From NCBI GenBank assembly GCA_030247845.1, contig JAPDRP010000006.1:682001-746000 (forward strand): a DNA stretch of 64,000 bases, read 5' to 3'. Both the position numbers and the translations under genes were made by a program. The DNA is from Coniosporium tulheliwenetii. Lineage: Eukaryota > Ascomycota > Dothideomycetes. Positions 22,801 through 35,289 of this stretch are shown here, one piece after another (the first letter of the stretch is position 1; the number at the start of each line of letters is the position of its first letter). Below the pieces are notes generated by a model. The model had not been told where the DNA came from. It saw only the letters and a program-made list of their open reading frames with translations, and ran no database searches.

Positions 22801-24413
22801 TCGCCCCTCCAGTTCACAGGGTACCGGGGCGCTTTCTTCGAAAGATTCTCTGGCAGACCGAAGACCTTGGCTGCTCTCCACTCAGTCTGATCTTCATGTT
22901 CATCCCCAAAGGCGCCAAGACCCCAAGACCCCAGCGGATGCTGAGGCTCCGCAGATGCTTCGATCTTAACCCAGTCTCCGGAAAAACATCTGATCTTCGC
23001 CAAGGCGCTGGTCTCTACGAAGATCCGAGCCTCCTCGTCATCGTCGCTGCCAGGCTTTGGGTATATCAACTCGTCCGGGATGCGCTCGAGGAGACCTTGA
23101 GCTTCGAAAGGCCTGCCTCGGGAACCAGGCCCTCGTACAGTTGTAGCTGTAAAACTAGAAAACACGGATCCGGGCGTAGGTATACCGTTAGTATGCAGGC
23201 CTCCCAATTGTGGTGTTGCGGATGTAAATGACGACAAGGCGCCGGTTGACTGCGGAGGGAGCAAGGGAGCGCTCAGTGAGATCATGTCTTCAGAGTCATC
23301 AGACAGATCGCCACCATCTGTACCCGAAAGTTCCGATTCAAAATTATCAGTCGCGGAATCAACCTCGTCCTCAGATGGTGGAGAGGGAGCTTGGGACAAA
23401 CTGTTCTCCTCCGCCGCAGAGTAGAACATCTCGTTCGATGTATCTTCATCTTCTTCCGCGATGCCGTTAGGTAGAGCCGACGGAGCCACTGGCGGCAAGG
23501 CCCTTGCAAATTTTGAGTGAGCAGGCGATTTGATTATCACTATCCTCGTGCTCGGTAGGAGCAGCCTGTGAGACCGGTTCACATGCCGTGACTTTGACCG
23601 GTGGTGGTGGTACGTGTGTGATGGGATGCGAGGGTATTGGGAGGGGAAGCAGGTCGCCCGTGTGGACTATATTGGGCGACTGAAGAGCCTCTCTCACTGC
23701 TCTCTTCCACCCTCGCTCCTGCGCATCAACCGCGTCGTGGCTTTCCAGCTTTGCGCCATTGATTTGTGTCTGTTTTTCCTTGGGACCCCGAACGTGTCCG
23801 TTTGTTTTACTAATCCCAAAACCTCCGCCAAATTTCGCATGAACTTCATCAAGCTTTTTCAAGGCGTTCGTATCCAAGTTGACGTAAACAGCATCTAGAC
23901 CAAGAGGTACTACATCCGATATCCTAATCTCTAAGGGCACATCTCGTCTTTGTACGACTTTGGAAGGCGCTGTTGCGTGGAGTATACTAGCAAAGGACTG
24001 CAAGGCGGGGGATGCGGCGGGGAACTGAAGCGACGAGTGTGGCCTGTTTGCAGACTCTTGTCTGCCCGCTGGCTTAGCGGGAACAATGGTCCAGGAAGCA
24101 GTGTCAACGGAAGTGGTAGGTATCCACGGGGTTATCGCAACGTGGAAGACAGAGTCTGGAGGCAGCTTGTCGGGGCTGCCATAGGCTATACAACTAGCAG
24201 TCAGCCAGAGTTCGCACTCAACACGCTTCGGGCTTGAATGTACCGGATGACTGCCTATAAGCAGGGAAGAGGTCTACGAAGATCATTGGAGAGGACACCG
24301 ACCTCTCCCCTCATACGCTCGTCCAGCAGTAGATGAGCAGATATTGCAGGCTTGTCCTGTCGTCTCCTGCGCCGTCGTTTCCGCGGATTAACGTGGACAT
24401 CCTGGGCCTCCAT
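19891..24413 (-). CDS. PEX6: peroxisomal AAA-ATPase Pex6
   Basis: Start at MEAQDVHVNPRKRRRRRRQD (24413). The N-terminal exon reads 'DKPAISAHLLLDERMRGEVG', then 'HVAITPWIPTTSVDTASWTI', and 'RRDVPLEIRISDVVPLGLDA'. The D1 domain has the degenerate Walker A 'SSQRGIGKATTATRACEDLG'. D2 has the strict Walker A 'GILFYGPPGTGKTLLAKAIA', Walker B 'CVVFFDELDSVAPKRG' and the arginine-finger region 'GATNRPDLLDQALLRPGRFD'. An intron at about 20630-20715 leads to the last exon, which ends in a GKGKGK-rich acidic tail. With Pex1, Pex6 extracts ubiquitinated Pex5 from the peroxisome membrane. One frame break lies at about 23565 ('CEPVSQ' then 'LLLPSTRIVI'); two G's missing from a run (CAGGGGCTG) would cure it. 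The first intron boundary (24250-24300) is not resolved. Confidence 0.93.
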
Positions 24414-25126
24414 TCTTCCCAACCTTACTCTCCAAAGATTGTCGATATGCGTGTTCGTGACATGGATCGACCCGAAGCCTAACAAGCGCGTCGTCGTCCG
24501 CCTGGCTGCGCCGAGCAATCGCGTGCCGAGGTATTGTAAACGGGGATGAGCTTAACGGAACCCTGCATGCCGCCCGCGGCTTCGAAGGCGGGAATCCCGG
24601 AGCCAGAGCAACGGCCTGGGGGTGGAGGCTAGCGGAGACTTCGACTGATCCTGTCGGAATGATCAAAAGCTGCTCGGGTGTATGCAATGCGTGGTCCTTA
24701 CCCAGAGCGCTTGCAATTCTCCCGGAGCGGAGCAGTTGATGCCTGAGGCACTAAAGGGTCCAAAAACGTGGGGCGCACTGCCACATGCTTGACACGTGCA
24801 AGTCCCAAACTCTGAACATCTCCTGCCCGACATCACCTAGCGGCACCCCATCGTCCCTTTGTCTTCTGCCAATCAGTTGCTCCAATCCCTCACCAGCCTT
24901 CTCAGCGAATTTTGCGCCTCCACTCATGCCATTTTGCTTTTCCATCATGTCTGTACATACGCTGCAACCTTTCATAGACAAGCGAGAATATCCGTTGTTC
25001 TACTGCTATTTACTTCGTAGGCTCTACAATTGTTTCTTAAACTTGAGCAGCGCGGCCCGGATTGAGCGAACCACGCCAATCGCAGCGCGCCCACCATAAC
25101 GCTCCGGTACCCGCTGTACCGTGATA
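24414..25126. other. divergent promoter region between PEX6 and the lipase
   Basis: About 0.7 kb between two genes transcribed away from each other, so both promoters must lie here. No coding frame is convincing. Confidence 0.5.
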
Positions 25127-27456
25127 ATGCCCTCCCTGACGACACCAGAAGTCACCACCAACTCGTACAAACCCTCCAGAGCCGAAGCCGCCATCCAATA
25201 TGCCCACCAAGCCGAGAGGCTTGCCCAGTATACACCAGCGCAAGAGAATGATTCAACAGGCTCAACACAAGCAATTGAGGCCAAATTTATCACGGCACAA
25301 GACCCCGTCATAGAAATCGCCAACGGAGGCCGGCTACCCGCCGTGCCCTAGAAGAAGCAATCAAGCTCAACAGGCTAAAAGCCAACCTCGAGGGGCGCGA
25401 GCCATCGCAGCACAGCCCCGTCAAGATTGGAACCCGCGAGGCAAAAGATGGGACAATACACGGCGCGCGGCCGGACTTGGGCGACAAGGACGGTGGGACG
25501 CTGGATCAAGAGCATAACGGATCGCTGAGGTCGGCAATTCCGCCATACAGGACAAACCCGCTGTTTCCTCAGTTACCACTGTATGGGCCGCCCACGCCGT
25601 TAAAGGATTTGCAGATCTTCACGCTCAGGGTGTCTTCGGCTATAGGGTCGATATGCTTTCTGTTCACTATAGTCCTTGGCGCACTCTTTACGATGGTACC
25701 GCTGGAGCTTTGGCATAGATTCTGGATGCGGGCGCGGCTAAGAAACCCGGACTCTGACAGGCCCTTTTACCACGAGGAGAAGCGCCGCAGGAAAGCCAGG
25801 AGAGAGGAAGAGAAGGCATGGACGAAGAAGCAGAAACAGCGCAAGAAGAAGTCTCCGCTCTCTGAAGCCGGAGCTAGCGACGACGTAGATTCCGAGGAAG
25901 AATACATCCCTCTCGAAGGCGGCCCCGACCCGCTCGTCTGCGATGTAGGCTACTACGCCCGCCGCGTCGGCCTCGACTGCGAGATGTTCTCCGTGCAGAC
26001 CGAAGACGGCTTCATCATCACGCTGTGGCACCTCTACAACCCGCGCACCTACACGCCCTCCCCACCCTCCTCCCACGGCCCGCACTCCCCCTCCATCTTC
26101 CCCTCCGACTTCACATCCAACGGCAGCGCTTCCAGCTCCCACTCCCCCACGTCGCCGCAAATACCCCGTCCTCCTGATCCCCGGCCTCCTCCAATCCGCC
26201 GGCGCCTACTGCAGCAACGACGACACCTCTCTCGCCTTCTACCTCGCCAAATCCGGGCTCGACGTCTGGCTCGGCAACAACAGATGCGGCTTCCAGCCCC
26301 AGCACACCCAACTCCAGCCCTCGGACCCGCGCATGTGGGCCTGGAACATCCGCCAGATGGGCGTCATGGACCTGCCGGCCCTGATCTCGCGCGTGCTGAG
26401 CGAAACCGGGTTTTCGAAACTTGCGCTCGTGGCGCACAGCCAGGGGACTACGCAGACGTTTGTTGCGCTCGCTAGGGAGCAGCGGCCGGAGATAGGAGAG
26501 AAGATAAGTGTTTTTGCGCGCTGGCGCCCGCGGCGTATGCGGGGCCGCTGATCGGGAAGATGTATCTCAAGTTCATGCGGGTGATTTCGCCCGGGATGTT
26601 CAGGGCCATCTTTGGCGTTCATGCGTTTATCCCGTTTATGCTGAAGATGCATGCGCTGTTGCCGGGGAGGTTCTATGGCAGGATGGGGTATCTGGTGTTT
26701 AGCTTTCTGTTTAACTGGACGGATGAGCGGTGGGAGCGCGATCTGAGGGATCGCTGCTTTCAGTTCGCGCCGGTGTATGTGAGCGCCGAGAGTATGCGGT
26801 GGTGGCTGGGAAGGGAGTGCTTTGCGAGGCAGAAGTGTATTTTGGCGACCAGGGAGGAGGGGTGGATGGAGGATGAGGAGGACGAACAAGAGGATCACGT
26901 AATTGAGGAGTATTTTAGTAACGCTAGGATGCATCGGACGGAGAAGAGGGAGCCGCTGCATGCTGGAGGAAGTGATAAGGAGAAAGGAGAGGATGAAGAA
27001 GACGATAAAGGGAGGTTCGCGTGGTACGATGAGCAGTGTCCCCCCATGGCGCTTTGGGTAGCCGGCGCTGACGACTTGGTCGATGGGAGACGCTTGTTGA
27101 GGAGGTTCGAGCGCGGCAGGGAACCGTATGTGGATCTTGTCCATGCGAAGATCATCGAGGGATACGAGCATTTGGATGTCATTTGGGCCATGGATGCCAT
27201 CGAAAAGGTTGGAAAAGAAGTCAAAGAGATCATCTGGCGAACTGCGCCCGAGGAATCGAGGAAGGTGTGTAGAACGCCGAAGGGGTGTGAAGACGTGAAG
27301 CCGTTCGAGAGGCGAAACGGTAGGATTGTGCTTGACGGAGGGCGTGCTACCCCCGATAGGAGGCATACAGTGAAGACAGGTGTGGACGCCACGGCGGGTG
27401 AATGGAACGAGGAAGAAAAGAAGAAGAGGGATAGCAAGGAAGAACAGATGAAGTGA
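25127..27456 (+). CDS. alpha/beta-hydrolase lipase of the steryl ester hydrolase (Tgl1/Yeh) type, with three frame breaks
   Basis: Start ATG 25127 (MPSLTTPEVTTNSYKPSRAE). A membrane helix 'SSAIGSICFLFTIVLGALFT' is followed by a Lys/Arg-rich segment and the AB-hydrolase-associated lipase region 'VQTEDGFIITLWHLYNP'. The core reads 'YPVLLIPGLLQSAGAYCSND', 'WLGNNRCG', nucleophile 'LALVAHSQGTTQTF' (Ser), 'VAGADDLVD' (Asp) and 'IIEGYEHLDVIWAMDA' (His). Yeast relatives are lipid-droplet or plasma-membrane enzymes that release sterol from steryl esters. Frame breaks occur at 25337-25339 (C run), 26144-26148 (C run) and 26511-26515 (T run). Restoring one, two and one bases respectively gives continuous family-like text (for example 'SVF-C-ALAPAAYAGPL'). 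An acidic linker (around 26870-27010) and a charged tail flank the last core strands. Confidence 0.88.
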
Positions 27457-28365
27457 CTGTCAGCCTCTGATGAAAGGGAAGTACCGCCATTCAAGGGGTT
27501 TGGATATTACCCGATCTAGGCAGCCGCTCGACGTGTACGGTCTGTATATCATCTCATCGATAGATACACAAACATAACACTTGGAGAATTCCCTGTATTC
27601 TCATGATACTATATTACCGTCTAGACGGCTAGCGGCTTGCCTGATAGTTGCTTTGGTAAGGAACTCGGACGAAAGAAAGTGAGGGGCATGAGAGATAACA
27701 GAGAGATAGCGAAGTCGCCACGGTTTTCCTGAGAACAGAAAGAATGTAGAACAATAAATTAACGGCGCGCATTATGCTAATATTTGAATGTGTTAAGGAA
27801 GCCGTGGCAAAGCTCAAGGTTGGAGATGAGATTGTTTCCATGAATCCTGGGGAATTAAACAGTGCCGCTTAACGAACGATATGTAGAAAGTACTTAGTGC
27901 AACTCTGTCGACTACGAGAATAGTGTTTGCAAGTAGGCTCCGAAGAACAGTGCCAAGTTGTTCAGGAGCTTCTGACTCACGAAACGCTTTAGACAACGAC
28001 ACCTTCATTCAAGAGCACAGACTCGGACATTCGAATTTCGGAGCGCCCAGCACAGCAACGGTTTTCGGGCTGTGCTGTGGCTCGCGGACCCTGGAAATCC
28101 CACGAGCTTGCCAGGTGGTTCAAGCCACCCCGAGGACAGCGGAGCTCCGAACTCACCACCGTGTCTCCCGTCAACAGCGACATCAATCATTCAGCTACTC
28201 TCCACTGGATTCTTTGATATTATAAATAGGTTAAAGTCCATACCTCTCTTTTCTCGATCACATACTCTCCACCCCGGCATAGCGAGTCGAATCACCAACT
28301 TCGTCCGGCCGGCGCAACACCTGCTGACCCGAAGCGCGCGACACGATCATGCATATAAGATTACC
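27457..28365. other. intergenic region, lipase 3' end and vezatin-like promoter
   Basis: No supportable gene in about 0.9 kb. Small frames on both strands overlap and lack family features. Confidence 0.45.
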
Positions 28366-30416
28366 ATGGAGAGCATAATACACGAGGACTCGCCCCTCGC
28401 GGCGTACTTAGAGGGTACACGATTTCCCAGCCCGCGCGTACCTGTTGGACACCGCTTGCAGTCCCGACGCTTTGCGCTATTGTCTACACAATGCTAATAC
28501 CGCCAACAGGAGAAGGACACGGCGCACCGGAATGGACGGAAACTCACGAAGCTTCCGAAACGCACTCGCCTGAACGGCAGTCTTTTGCCCCCTCCGGAAC
28601 TTCTGCATTGTCGATGAGGATACGGGATAAGCTGCCACAACCCATACGGATACACCTTACAGATCAGAGCACGCTTGGAAGGATACATACGGCCTGTTCG
28701 GTAAGCACGGAAGCAGTTGAATCGTCGCGCCAGAGACACTAACACTATTCCCTACGCGCAGCGGGCGATAAACTCAAGGCTCGGTCGAGCAGACAATGTG
28801 CGGTTCCTGGAGCACTTCCGCTACATCATCGTTGCGTCTCAACTACTGAGCGAGCATCCCGGACAAACTTCCTTCAAGCCACCGCCAAACCCGCACACCG
28901 GTAGCGTCGCTACAGCACCCGCGACTGGCTTCAGCAATGCATCAACAAATGTTACAGGTGCTGTAGTCACAGCCGTGGCCGCTTTTGCCTTGGTGTGGTT
29001 GCTACATTGGGCGCGTGGGGGCAGGCCGTCAGGTTTCAGCAAAGGAAGACTGTCGCTGGTATTGGCTGTTTTTGTCGCCGTGGCTACTGTTGCGTACAGC
29101 TACGTGAGGCGGCAGTGGCTGCAGTATGTCCGTCAACAGGCGGTGAACATTGCATCGACACTCATAGCGAACTTACACGCCTTTGACGCGTCGACCTCAA
29201 CCGCCCTGACCCTCATCCAAGAAGTCGAGCTTGTGTCGCGGGGCTATAGACTGTATGTTGTAGGAGTCTTGCGAACGTCCATTGGCTGACACTCAGCAGG
29301 AGTACGCCTTTACCACCAATCACTCGGCTCGATGAAAAAGGCCAAAGCCGGCGGTGTTCTCGCTTGCGTCGCAACATACGAAGCGCCTTCGCTGCCGCAG
29401 TGCCTCTGCTGAGCGAAGAGTGCGGCAACGTGCGCCGTTTAAGCGCAGAAGACGATCTCGAGCGCTACTTAGAAGTCTACGACATCACGAACCCCGACCT
29501 ACACGAAGCATCTCTAGGCTACTCAGACTCCGAATTCGAAGACCCCGAATCCCTCAAGACCCTGCGCATACTGCAATACCGCTTCAGCACGCTTAGACGC
29601 GTATTTCTTTGTTCCTTGCTATCGCTGGAGGCTGACGGCGGATCACCTGACTTTGCGCGCTGGTCTTCTGCTGTGGAGTCCATGCTTAAGATCTCCGCGC
29701 TAAGCGCTGAGTGGAGCGAGAAGATCAACAGCGTTCTGAATGAGGAAGAGCAAATTACCATGCCACCAACGCCAAAAGCCCCCGTGACGCCAGGCCGCCA
29801 GCGTCTTCGCGCGCAGGTCCGCAAGCTCAGCGCGTTATCGCAGGGCATCAAGGGCCTGCAGGCCAAGATGCAAATCCTGCGCGAGGAGTCGGCCCGGAGC
29901 CTTGAAGAGTCCGAAGATATTTCAGACCTCGGCGCGAGCCTGATGGCTCAGTACGAATCCATCGGCGCGGATCTCAAGAGCCTCATGCAAGCATGGGAGA
30001 GTGGGAAGGCGTCGCTGGCGCTTAACATCGACCGGCGCGAGCGGCGCGTGTCCCAGGCTTCGAGCGGCCTGCGCTCGCCGGTGCCGAGCCTGGGTGGCCT
30101 GACGGTGGTGGACGAGGGGAGTCCGTCGGATGCACTGCGCGCGCTCAATGGCGAGCTGCCGGAGCACTCTGGCCCGTCGAGCACGTCGGGCAGTGCATCT
30201 GACGAGGAAATCTTCGAAGCGATCGCCATCCCACGACAGCGAAACAGGCTGTCCATGTCACGAGAAGAACGCATGGCGAAGATGCACGAGGACCAAGCTC
30301 GACAGGCTTCTTTTCGCGAGCAGAGAGAGGCCAACACGAACATGCTGAAGGAGCTGGAGTCTGTTATTAATCTGAGGCCGAACCGGCAGGCGATGGGGCG
30401 GGTGACGTCGATATGA
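28366..30416 (+). CDS. vezatin / Inp2-type myosin-binding membrane protein
   Basis: Four exons. ATG 28366 gives 'MESIIHEDSPLAAYLEG', then intron 28415-28509 (branch GCTAATAC), 28701-28762 and 28/29253-29299, each restoring frame. Exon 3 has 'LEHFRYIIVASQLLSEHPG' and two adjacent membrane helices ('VVTAVAAFALVWLLHW' and 'LVLAVFVAVATVAYSYV'). Then comes the vezatin-type myosin-binding region ('ASTSTALTLIQEVELVSRGY', 'LSTPLPPITRLDE', 'YRFSTLRRVFLCSLLSLEAD'). The C-terminal half is helical with coiled-coil character and ends 'NRQAMGRVTSI'. Fungal members include Inp2, the peroxisome receptor for class V myosin that carries peroxisomes into the bud. Orthology to Inp2 is likely but not proven. No frame breaks. 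PEX6 lies about 4 kb away. Confidence 0.82.
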
Positions 30417-31971
30417 ATATTTCTGGCACATATACTCACGACGATACCCACATGTTATCCTATGTCTGGGGGAGTTGGTCTGGGCGCTTTGCATTCTTAT
30501 ATGGCGTCTTCTGGACGGTGCTGCATCTGAATGGCACATACTGCTGCTCATTGGAAACCATAGAGCACGGCGTAGATAGCTTCATATGATTCATGGGATG
30601 AGACCAGATGCTTACGAAGTTCGAAACGAACAGCTGCAGCAGGTGCACCGACGTTAGGGTTGGAAGCAGTTCGGACTGCGAGCCAGCAGGTGGCACTAAA
30701 TCACCAATAGAGCTCAAAATCATTATTCGGCTGTTACACATACACAGAAGGTCCGTCAACATGTCTGCTCGTCCCTAAGGCTGCAGCTTGACGTCGGCGT
30801 TTAAGAGCAACGCGTGGAGCGCGTTTTGAAACACCAAGTAAAGGCTTATCGATAAGGCCGGCTTCCGACCGAACCAAACCCTAAGCTTTCCAATTGAAAC
30901 CGTGTGCCACAAATCGTTGGCTGTGTTTACCGTCACCACCTGAATTCTGCTCTCCAGGAAGTCTCGAAGACTGACCTCGATACCAGACCGACCATTGCGC
31001 AACTCGCGTGTTCCGTTGCCCCTCGCAAGGACGCTGACACTGCCCTCGCATTGACCTCCTCCGTGCCCATCCAGGCCGTTTCCTGCTGGTCAGGCAACTG
31101 ACCTGCCTCAATCTCTACCTCCACCGCTTGATAATCGTCACGAAGCCTCTGCCTGCTCTTCCGAAGCTTACAACAGGCCTCAGTGGACTCCTGCGCCGTC
31201 TCTGTTCCCTCTGCAACCATCCGATTGAATCTTCACCCGACTTTCACACCACTACAACGGTATACAGAGCTCAACGTGGGCAGCGACGCGGTTTGCAGGC
31301 AACCAGAACAACTGAAAACTCTGCGACGGTCGAAGACGTTAGGCAAGCACCGCTTTTGACAAGGTACAACCGGTTGACGTTTAAAGAGGTGGAAACCGGA
31401 TCAGATCGCCTGTGTCTCCCGAGGTGCTATACCGGCCTACACGTCTCAAGGAAGTCGGACAACTACACGGTACTGGGATGATCTGTGGCATGAGCGCAGT
31501 GAATAGGAAGAAGGGTTTCACCGGTCAGGAGGCTTCGAGCATCGTCCTGGGCAGACTCTCCTAAGATTGAAAGAAGTTTGAGCTTCGCGCAGTGCTCCAC
31601 ACCTTACACCGTCTTCGTGTATGGTACACCCCGCCCGGATCCTCTCCATCGTCGCCTTCAACTAGCTTGTCCCGGACCGACCTCTTCATTGCCGGCGACA
31701 CGCAGTTCGAGAGACTTGGCTCTGTACTGCAGAGTGAACTGCGGCTCTGTCAGTCGACAGCCTTGTCGATCCGACCATTCATAGTCATTTATTGGCGTCT
31801 GCCGCTACCCCTTCCACTATCGGATCCTCAGAGGCCGCTGGACGCGTGACTGTCGTTGATGCCTGAAACATCGGATGTGATCGACAATCCTACGAGCAGT
31901 CTTCCGTAATCGTCTATCGTCCTTTAACATAAATTTGATCGAATTCACCTAGGAACAGCTCTTCCAACGCA
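30417..31971. other. long intergenic region upstream of the RAD53-like kinase
   Basis: About 1.55 kb with no supportable gene. A minus-strand frame at 30933-31220 has Glu/Arg-rich text that could mimic a coiled coil, but it lacks splice or family support. Confidence 0.45.
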
Positions 31972-34900
31972 ATGGAGAACGAAGCTACGCAGCCGTCAAC
32001 GCAGCAGATCCTCGACCCTCGTCGTTTAGGGAGGAATAATTCTGGCCTGAGCGAGTCCGATATCTCCGATGTTATCTGCATACTTCATCCATGCTCCTTG
32101 GCTGCCATCCGCATAGTTCGGGAAACTGCAAGACTCTCTCCTCAGCATGTACTTCAGAACAACGAGCTGGTGAGCTTCGACTACGCAGACGAGGATCCAG
32201 ATGAGAAAGAGACCTTCATCGTTGATGCTGGCAAGGCCCAAAAAGCGCAAGACCTCGCACTTCGGTTTTCCTCCCAAACTCTCAAACCCTTCTTAGGATT
32301 TTGCTTTGGACGAAACTCATCACAATGCGATGTCGTGATCGGACTCGGGTCGGCCAAGCGGGTCAGCAACATGCATTTTCGGATTTTCATGAACAAGTCT
32401 GGTATCATCATGCTTGAAGACACTTCAACGAATGGTACAATGGTTGAAGAGGTGGTCCTGAAAGGAAAGCGGCGAAAGGACCAACAACTCGAATGCTGCA
32501 GTCCAATGTAATGATACAAATCCTCTCCCCAGACCCGGACGAGCACATCAAGTTCGTCGTCACCATTCCGCCACGCGACGGCCATAGCGAAGAGTACTAC
32601 AGGAATTTCGCGGCATACATGGAGCGTCTGTCAATCGCCGAACGAGCGCAATACCCAGCGCTCCAACATCAACCAAGACCAGCCTTCGATGCTGCCCAGC
32701 TGGAGATCGCAGCGCAGCGTGGACAGCAAGGACAGAAAGCGACGACCGCTTTGGCCGGCCCAACGACAAGGCTTCGTAGTGCTGCTGCCGCTGCCTCCTC
32801 GAAACCATCGGTGTATGCCAGTACGAGGTACGGCATGCACTGGAATGGAGATGGAATATACAACGTGACCGGTGTACTCGGAAAAGGCGCATTCGCAACC
32901 GTTTTTCAGTTGGCTACAGCTATGGACGGGCAAATCTTGGCCGCGAAGAGCTTGAAAAGAGACGTTTCATCAAGAATGGCCAGCTCGATCAGAAGCTTGA
33001 CAACGAGATGAGGATTATGAAGACGTTGGTGCATCGCAATATTGTGCAATATGTTGACTACGTCGACGCGAAAGATCACATCTACATCATCATGGAGTAC
33101 GTGCCGTGCGGAGACTTGCAGGATTACCTCAAGGAGAACGATGTGCTCCACGAAGCTGCAGCCAAGCGAATGGCTTACCAGATCCTGAATGCTCTCGCAT
33201 ACCTACACCGTAAGAATATCACTCATCGAGACATAAAGCCCGACAACATCTTGATCGCCAGCCTGGATCCGTTCGAAGTCAAGCTATCCGACTTCGGCCT
33301 GTCAAAGGTTGTACAGCACGACGAGACCTTCCTTAAGACGTTTTGCGGAACGTTGTTGTATTGCGCTCAGAAGTGTTCCCGCATTATGGGACGCATGCCG
33401 CCACCAAAGGCTCGAAACGTCGCAAACCTGGTACTGCCCCTCCTTCACAATTCCATTCCTATAGTCAATCGGTGGATATCTGGTCATTTGCGGCGGTTCT
33501 GTGGTTCGCACTTTGCAGCAAACCACCGTTCGAAGGCGTGGTCGACCACCAAGGTCGTGGCATGTTTGAGAAGATTATGACCACAACTCCGGACGTCAAT
33601 CCCCTCCGAGCGCATGGCGTGTCGCCACAAGCTATCGATCTTCTGATACGAATGCTGAACACCGATCCGTCAAGTCGGCCTACGGAGCAACAATGTTTGC
33701 GACATCCCTGGTTCGACGACTTACGTACTGCGGAAGAGGCGCTAGGGCTCGATGTGAATTATGAGCTCAATGCGATTCCTGAGGAATCGGACGAAGTTCT
33801 GCAGCAAGACCCAGACTTGTGTCGCGAAAACACCGCTGATGACGCACTGATGGGACTGCTGCCTGAAACATCGAAGGCAGGCGTGAAGGACCCTTCACCG
33901 GACGCATTCTCACAGCTTAGCATCAATGACCGCGTGTCTGATCGTGAATCGTTTGACAACGAGGCGGATCTATCTTCCGACGAGTTTCGGTTTCCCGACC
34001 CTCGCGTGTCAAAGCGTGTCAAGCCGGATCCGCTTTATCCTCGAGACCAACACCGTGGCTACGCAGCAACTGACTCAAGTCCTGAGGAGTCCTATCAGTC
34101 TATACCCGTCATGCGCCAACCCGATGAGAGCTTCACTGTGCCACAGCACACTGCGCGACCGCCCCGGCTATTCGGCGAGATAGGACAGTCGGCTCTAGCG
34201 AGCTCTGGCATTCTCGGGGAACGGACGAACCGCGCGCTTGAGGTTCACGACGCTTCTACCTCAACCGAATCTAGCACACGCGTTGTGAGCACCATTCCGG
34301 GCGAGGATCACGACTATGATCAGGATCATGGCCACGCTCAAGGGTTGCAGGCCGCTCAAAGTCTACTTGGCGCCGAATCCATGGTGCGGGAACTCAACAT
34401 GGCATCACCTGGTTCAGGAAACTCGCCTGCAGCATCGCTAGACCAGCCACCGACGCCCAAGACACCTGAGTCTCTTCCGAACTCCTCAATAGCGCATGAA
34501 GATGCCGAAACCCAAGGAGTGGACAGACCTGAAGAGGTCACGCCAAAGCAACCCAGCTTCAGCCGACGCATTCATCTGCCGATCCCCACAGAATTCTTCT
34601 TCGAACAGTACGACCAGAATGCGCATAATTCCAAGTATACGTCAAACGGCAGCGATCAGGACTACGCTGCGCGAGAAGCGGCAGGGTCACGTGCCATGCC
34701 TTCACTTCCTGCAACCATGACCGGTTCACTCGACGAGACAGACGCAGAGCAGGTAGATGTCGCACCGGCTGTCTTCACGCCTCCAGAGAACAACTCGCAA
34801 TTCAAACTCCCTCCACCGGTTTTCGGCAGACTCGAGCATACGCCAGACTCATTCGCCCCGATTGTTCTCAAGATTGACCGCCGTGTCACCTCCTGGGGTC

Positions 34901-35289
34901 GCAATCCCAGCAACACAATTGTCTATCGTGATGGCAGCGATACCCGCGTTCCGAAGGCCGCCCTGACCATATACTTCCATGCCCCAGGGATCGAAAAGAT
35001 GGATAGAGAAGGCAAAGATTGGACGAAGATGGACGGCCTTTACACCGGTATCTTCACCAACGCACGCAACGGTATCTGGGTGAACGGTGTCGGCCTCAAG
35101 CCATCAAGAGACAAGGAGTTCTTCTCCGGCCATCTCCACACAGGCGACGTCATTACGATCTTCCAAGGCGGGAGAAGCGAAGCTCCGCTGAAGTTCAAAT
35201 GCGAGTTCTTCCATGGTGAGGCGGCGCAGGCGAGGTCGGCTGGGTCGAGGTTCATTGTCGAGAGGACTACCTTTCCGGGCTCGCAGTGA
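31972..35289 (+). CDS. RAD53: FHA-domain checkpoint protein kinase (Rad53/Chk2 type), with three frame breaks
   Basis: N-terminal FHA domain: 'CFGRNSSQCDVVIGLGSAKR', 'VSNMHFRIFM' and 'EDTSTNGTMVEE'. Kinase domain: Gly loop 'VLGKGAFATVF', Lys in 'ILAAKSLK', catalytic loop 'HRDIKPDNIL', 'LSDFGLSKVV', then 'SVDIWSFAAVLWFALCSKPP' and 'HPWFDDL'. After a long Ser/Pro-rich linker comes a second FHA-like domain: 'TSWGRNPSNTIVYRDG', 'NARNGIWVNGVGLKPS', 'TGDVITIFQGGRSEA'. FHA-kinase-FHA matches Rad53, the DNA damage and replication checkpoint effector. The frame breaks near 32466 (A run), at 32955-32958 (A run; then 'RRFIKNGQLDQKLDNEM') and at 33368 (one C, which would restore the invariant APE: 'YCA-PE-VFPHYG'). 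The gene is otherwise normal, so errors in the sequence are the likely cause. Confidence 0.92.

Noticed and set aside
26239..27366. 375-codon minus-strand frame opposite the lipase
   Set aside because: It mirrors the lipase exons, which carry the real catalytic motifs; antisense shadow.
30933..31220. Minus-strand coiled-coil-like frame
   Set aside because: Isolated, no splice partners and no family; likely chance.
25337..33368. Programmed frameshifting as cause of the frame breaks
   Set aside because: Too many genes and sites, no slippery heptamer plus structure, and all fit base loss, mostly in runs.
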